Source of the DNA: Ruminococcus sp.
Lineage (GTDB): Bacteria; Bacillota; Clostridia; Oscillospirales; Acutalibacteraceae
Direction: 5' to 3'
Assembly (NCBI GenBank): GCA_022768065.1
Contig: JALELS010000027.1
Location: forward strand, 1 to 40,948
Length of the DNA stretch: 40,948 nucleotides
Shown: one piece after another, positions 39,644-40,948 of the stretch
Numbering within the stretch: position 1 is the stretch's first letter
How the letters are laid out: each line of letters begins with the position of its first letter
Made by a program: the position numbers and the translations under genes
Notes under the pieces: model-generated
Databases searched by the model: none
What the model was told of the DNA's origin: nothing
The model's input: only the letters and a program-made list of their open reading frames with translations

Positions 39644-40297
39644 TTACATATCGCCGTTTTTATCCTGCGGTTCCTCGGAATTTGCCGTACGCATACTTTG
39701 AGGCATATACGCATTTGACTTTTCTTCCGGAACGTTGTATTTTTCAGCCTGAAAAGCGGGCTCATTTTCGTTTTCGGCAGCCTTGTTTTTATTGCCCTTT
39801 ACAATATTTATAATAGGTCTGACTGCACCGAGTGCACACAGAAATATGCCGATTATCAGGTCGGTTACATATGATTTGGAGATTTCGGGTTCACTGAGAA
39901 ATCTGTAAGCATTTCTCAACGACTCGGCAAAAGTGAGCGTAAAATCTATCTCACCGTCGGCAAACCACGCCTGATAAGCGCTGTAAACATCTTTTGCAAG
40001 GCAGCAGTACCATGCGAGAATTATTACAAACAAAGCCATAACCACGGAAATTACGCAGCCGAATTTGCTGAGCTTTTTAGCGAAAACTTCATATCCTTTA
40101 AACGCACATATAACGCCTATCAGTCCGCTTATTGCGGCAATATAACCTACTTGGTACAGCAGAAAATACACAATTCCTCCCGCAAGTGAAAAAAGGAGCG
40201 CGCCTACCGTGCCTGCAAGACGATTTTCGGGGACGACCGCGGTATCTGAACTCTCCGTATATTGTGTGAGAGGTTCGATTTCTGTTGAATTTTTCAT
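39644..40297 (-). CDS. four-segment membrane protein of unknown function
   Basis: A 217-residue protein without a recognised family. A polar N-terminus (about 25 residues) is followed by two close membrane helices (about 27-70), a third (about 82-102), an extracellular stretch containing DVYSAYQAWFADGEIDFTL, and a fourth (about 142-162). A long polar tail rich in N, E and K makes up the last 45 residues. The ATG at 40297 is preferred because AAAGGTGAT lies ten bases upstream; the ATG at 40309 overlaps that site. Confidence 0.7.
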   Translation of the reverse strand: MKNSTEIEPLTQYTESSDTAVVPENRLAGTVGALLFSLAGGIVYFLLYQVGYIAAISGLIGVICAFKGYEVFAKKLSKFGCVISVVMALFVIILAWYCCLAKDVYSAYQAWFADGEIDFTLTFAESLRNAYRFLSEPEISKSYVTDLIIGIFLCALGAVRPIINIVKGNKNKAAENENEPAFQAEKYNVPEEKSNAYMPQSMRTANSEEPQDKNGDM

Positions 40298-40579
40298 TTT
40301 GAAATTCATCACCTTTCGGGCATCGTGTGCATACAGGCACCGTTTTGCCGCAACTTCGATTTAACTTGACCTCGGCAAGGCGAACCCTACCGAGAATGCA
40401 ACGATAAGATTATACATAAGGATGCGAGCTTTGTCTATAAAAAGATTTACAACGATAAAGTCGCTTTTTTTGAAAAGTTTTGACTTGCATTTTTTCTTTT
40501 AAATAGTCGCAAATGGCACAAAATAGCGCAAAAACGGGTGACATTTTGATAATTAAAAAACGCCGAAATCCCTTCGGTT

Positions 40580-40710
40580 TTCGTTGATAAGGCAGTAAAT
40601 CAATTTATCACCGCAGCTGAATCGACAATGGGAGAAGAACCGAGTTGCAAAGCCACGGACTGACAATGAAAAGTTAAAAGAACTTAGCTGTCAGGCGTAG
40701 CAATGGAAAG
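40580..40710 (+). other. structured intergenic region, possible RNA
   Basis: 40298-40830 holds no confident gene. Within it lie nested inverted repeats: TGATAA (40585-40590) with TTATCA (40605-40610); CTGACA (40660-40665) with TGTCAG (40689-40694), extended by ACG/CGT; and inside these AAGTT (40671-40675) with AACTT (40681-40685). A terminator follows at 40712. This could be a short structured RNA or leader. A short open stretch ending at 40663 is an alternative reading. No known RNA family was matched. Confidence 0.4.
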
Positions 40711-40711
40711 G

Positions 40712-40759
40712 AAAATCACCGAGATCAGTCTATCACAGACTTTTCTCGGTGATTTTTTT
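40712..40759 (+). terminator. intrinsic terminator upstream of the edge gene
   Basis: AAAATCACCGAGA (40712-40724) pairs with TCTCGGTGATTTT (40744-40756); an inner stem AGTCT/AGACT lies inside, and the sequence continues TTTA. No gene reads into it from within the window, which supports an upstream non-coding transcript or a decayed gene. Confidence 0.85.
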
Positions 40760-40830
40760 ATATCCGTACATTCGATTTACGCTAAGTCTCCTGCTACAAT
40801 AATTGCAGAAAATCAAAGGAGGTCTGGCTG

Positions 40831-40948
40831 ATGAAGCAGAAGTATTACCTTGCGCTTAGCATTGAGGAATGGCGACTTATGCTCGTAGCGCTAAACACTT
40901 TCCGCAATAGGCTTATTTCAGAGGGCAGATATACCGATGCCGTGGACG
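40831..40948 (+). CDS. partial small protein of a type found in integrative elements
   Basis: The first 39 codons of a gene that runs off the window. An AAAGGAGG site lies nine bases before the ATG. The protein starts MKQKYYLALSIEEWRLM and continues LNTFRNRLISEGRYTDAV, resembling short (about 60 residues) accessory proteins of Tn916-like and other clostridial conjugative elements. I recognise the type from memory, not from a search. It suggests that a mobile element begins near the right edge. Confidence 0.6.
   Translation, partial: MKQKYYLALSIEEWRLMLVALNTFRNRLISEGRYTDAVD

Noticed and set aside
39496-39813. 105-residue plus-strand ORF
   Set aside because: It runs through a perfect terminator hairpin and is antisense to the tail of the membrane protein gene.
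40640-40710. c-di-GMP-I riboswitch, suggested by GCAAAGCCACGG
   Set aside because: The upstream GGCAAACC and tetraloop helix of that class are missing. An Infernal search would settle it.
1-40948. CRISPR arrays, tRNA and rRNA genes
   Set aside because: No regularly spaced repeats, no cloverleaf with a recognisable T-loop GGTTCRANTCC, and no rRNA segments were found on reading either strand.

Overview
The window reads as a chromosomal segment of a low-to-mid GC, endospore-forming member of the Clostridia, most likely from the Oscillospirales/Ruminococcaceae side. Evidence: strong Shine-Dalgarno sites, TTG starts, clostridial families (HemZ, FeoB-associated Cys-rich protein, DUF1540, cysteine-rich KTR), and sporulation genes (spoVT, a pdaB-type deacetylase). 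The genus is inference; no rRNA or tRNA gene was seen.

Layout. At the left edge the first codons of a minus-strand ORF (possibly a transposase) run out of the window. 243-7421 is a tight plus-strand housekeeping run: sua5, coaE, a lytic transglycosylase, an M18 aminopeptidase, dtd, a metallo-beta-lactamase hydrolase, hemZ and a short nucleoside kinase, several joined by 1-4 base overlaps. 7488-10440 holds a MurJ/SpoVB-type flippase, mazG and hup. On the minus strand follow corA and spoVT, whose ribosome binding site lies in a long hairpin. A DUF3892 gene then precedes the iron uptake operon feoA-feoB-FeoB-associated peptide, with a small DUF1540 gene facing it. 15717-20231 is a minus-strand envelope and sugar cluster: LCP ligase, GH51 arabinofuranosidase, zinc-ribbon membrane protein, then a pdaB-type deacetylase whose translation start overlaps a terminator hairpin.

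20454-24048 carries a pyrophosphatase-like/Nudix fusion, a small multidrug export protein, fucO and ylmH. Two small minus-strand genes (a lipoprotein and a 39-residue amphipathic peptide) separate these from a glmU-like/pth/mfd/glycerate kinase operon, then rplM-rpsI. In the glmU-like gene the uridylyltransferase half has lost its signature while the acetyltransferase half is intact.

32924-36524 looks like an accessory module: a TetR regulator with two near-identical operators flanking its -10 box, a KTR-domain zinc protein, a flavodoxin-like protein, a zinc-ribbon protein whose end runs into a fossil of another gene, a hydrolase-acetyltransferase fusion and a TfoX-domain protein. The rest holds a YhhN-family membrane protein, an HD protein, tcdA and an Rrf2 regulator with its probable operator, a four-segment membrane protein, then a structured intergenic stretch and the start of a gene of a type I associate with integrative elements.

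Links between genes: Sua5 and TcdA act early and late in making (cyclic) t6A in tRNA; Mfd, MazG, Dtd, Pth and YlmH are genome, nucleotide-pool and translation quality control; the flippase, LCP protein, transglycosylase, deacetylase and GlmU-like protein serve the envelope. Recurrent regulatory architecture is the most striking non-coding content: several terminators or hairpins abut or contain ribosome binding sites (spoVT, pdaB-type, flavodoxin), and four intergenic hairpins share a GTAAAA/TTTTAC core.
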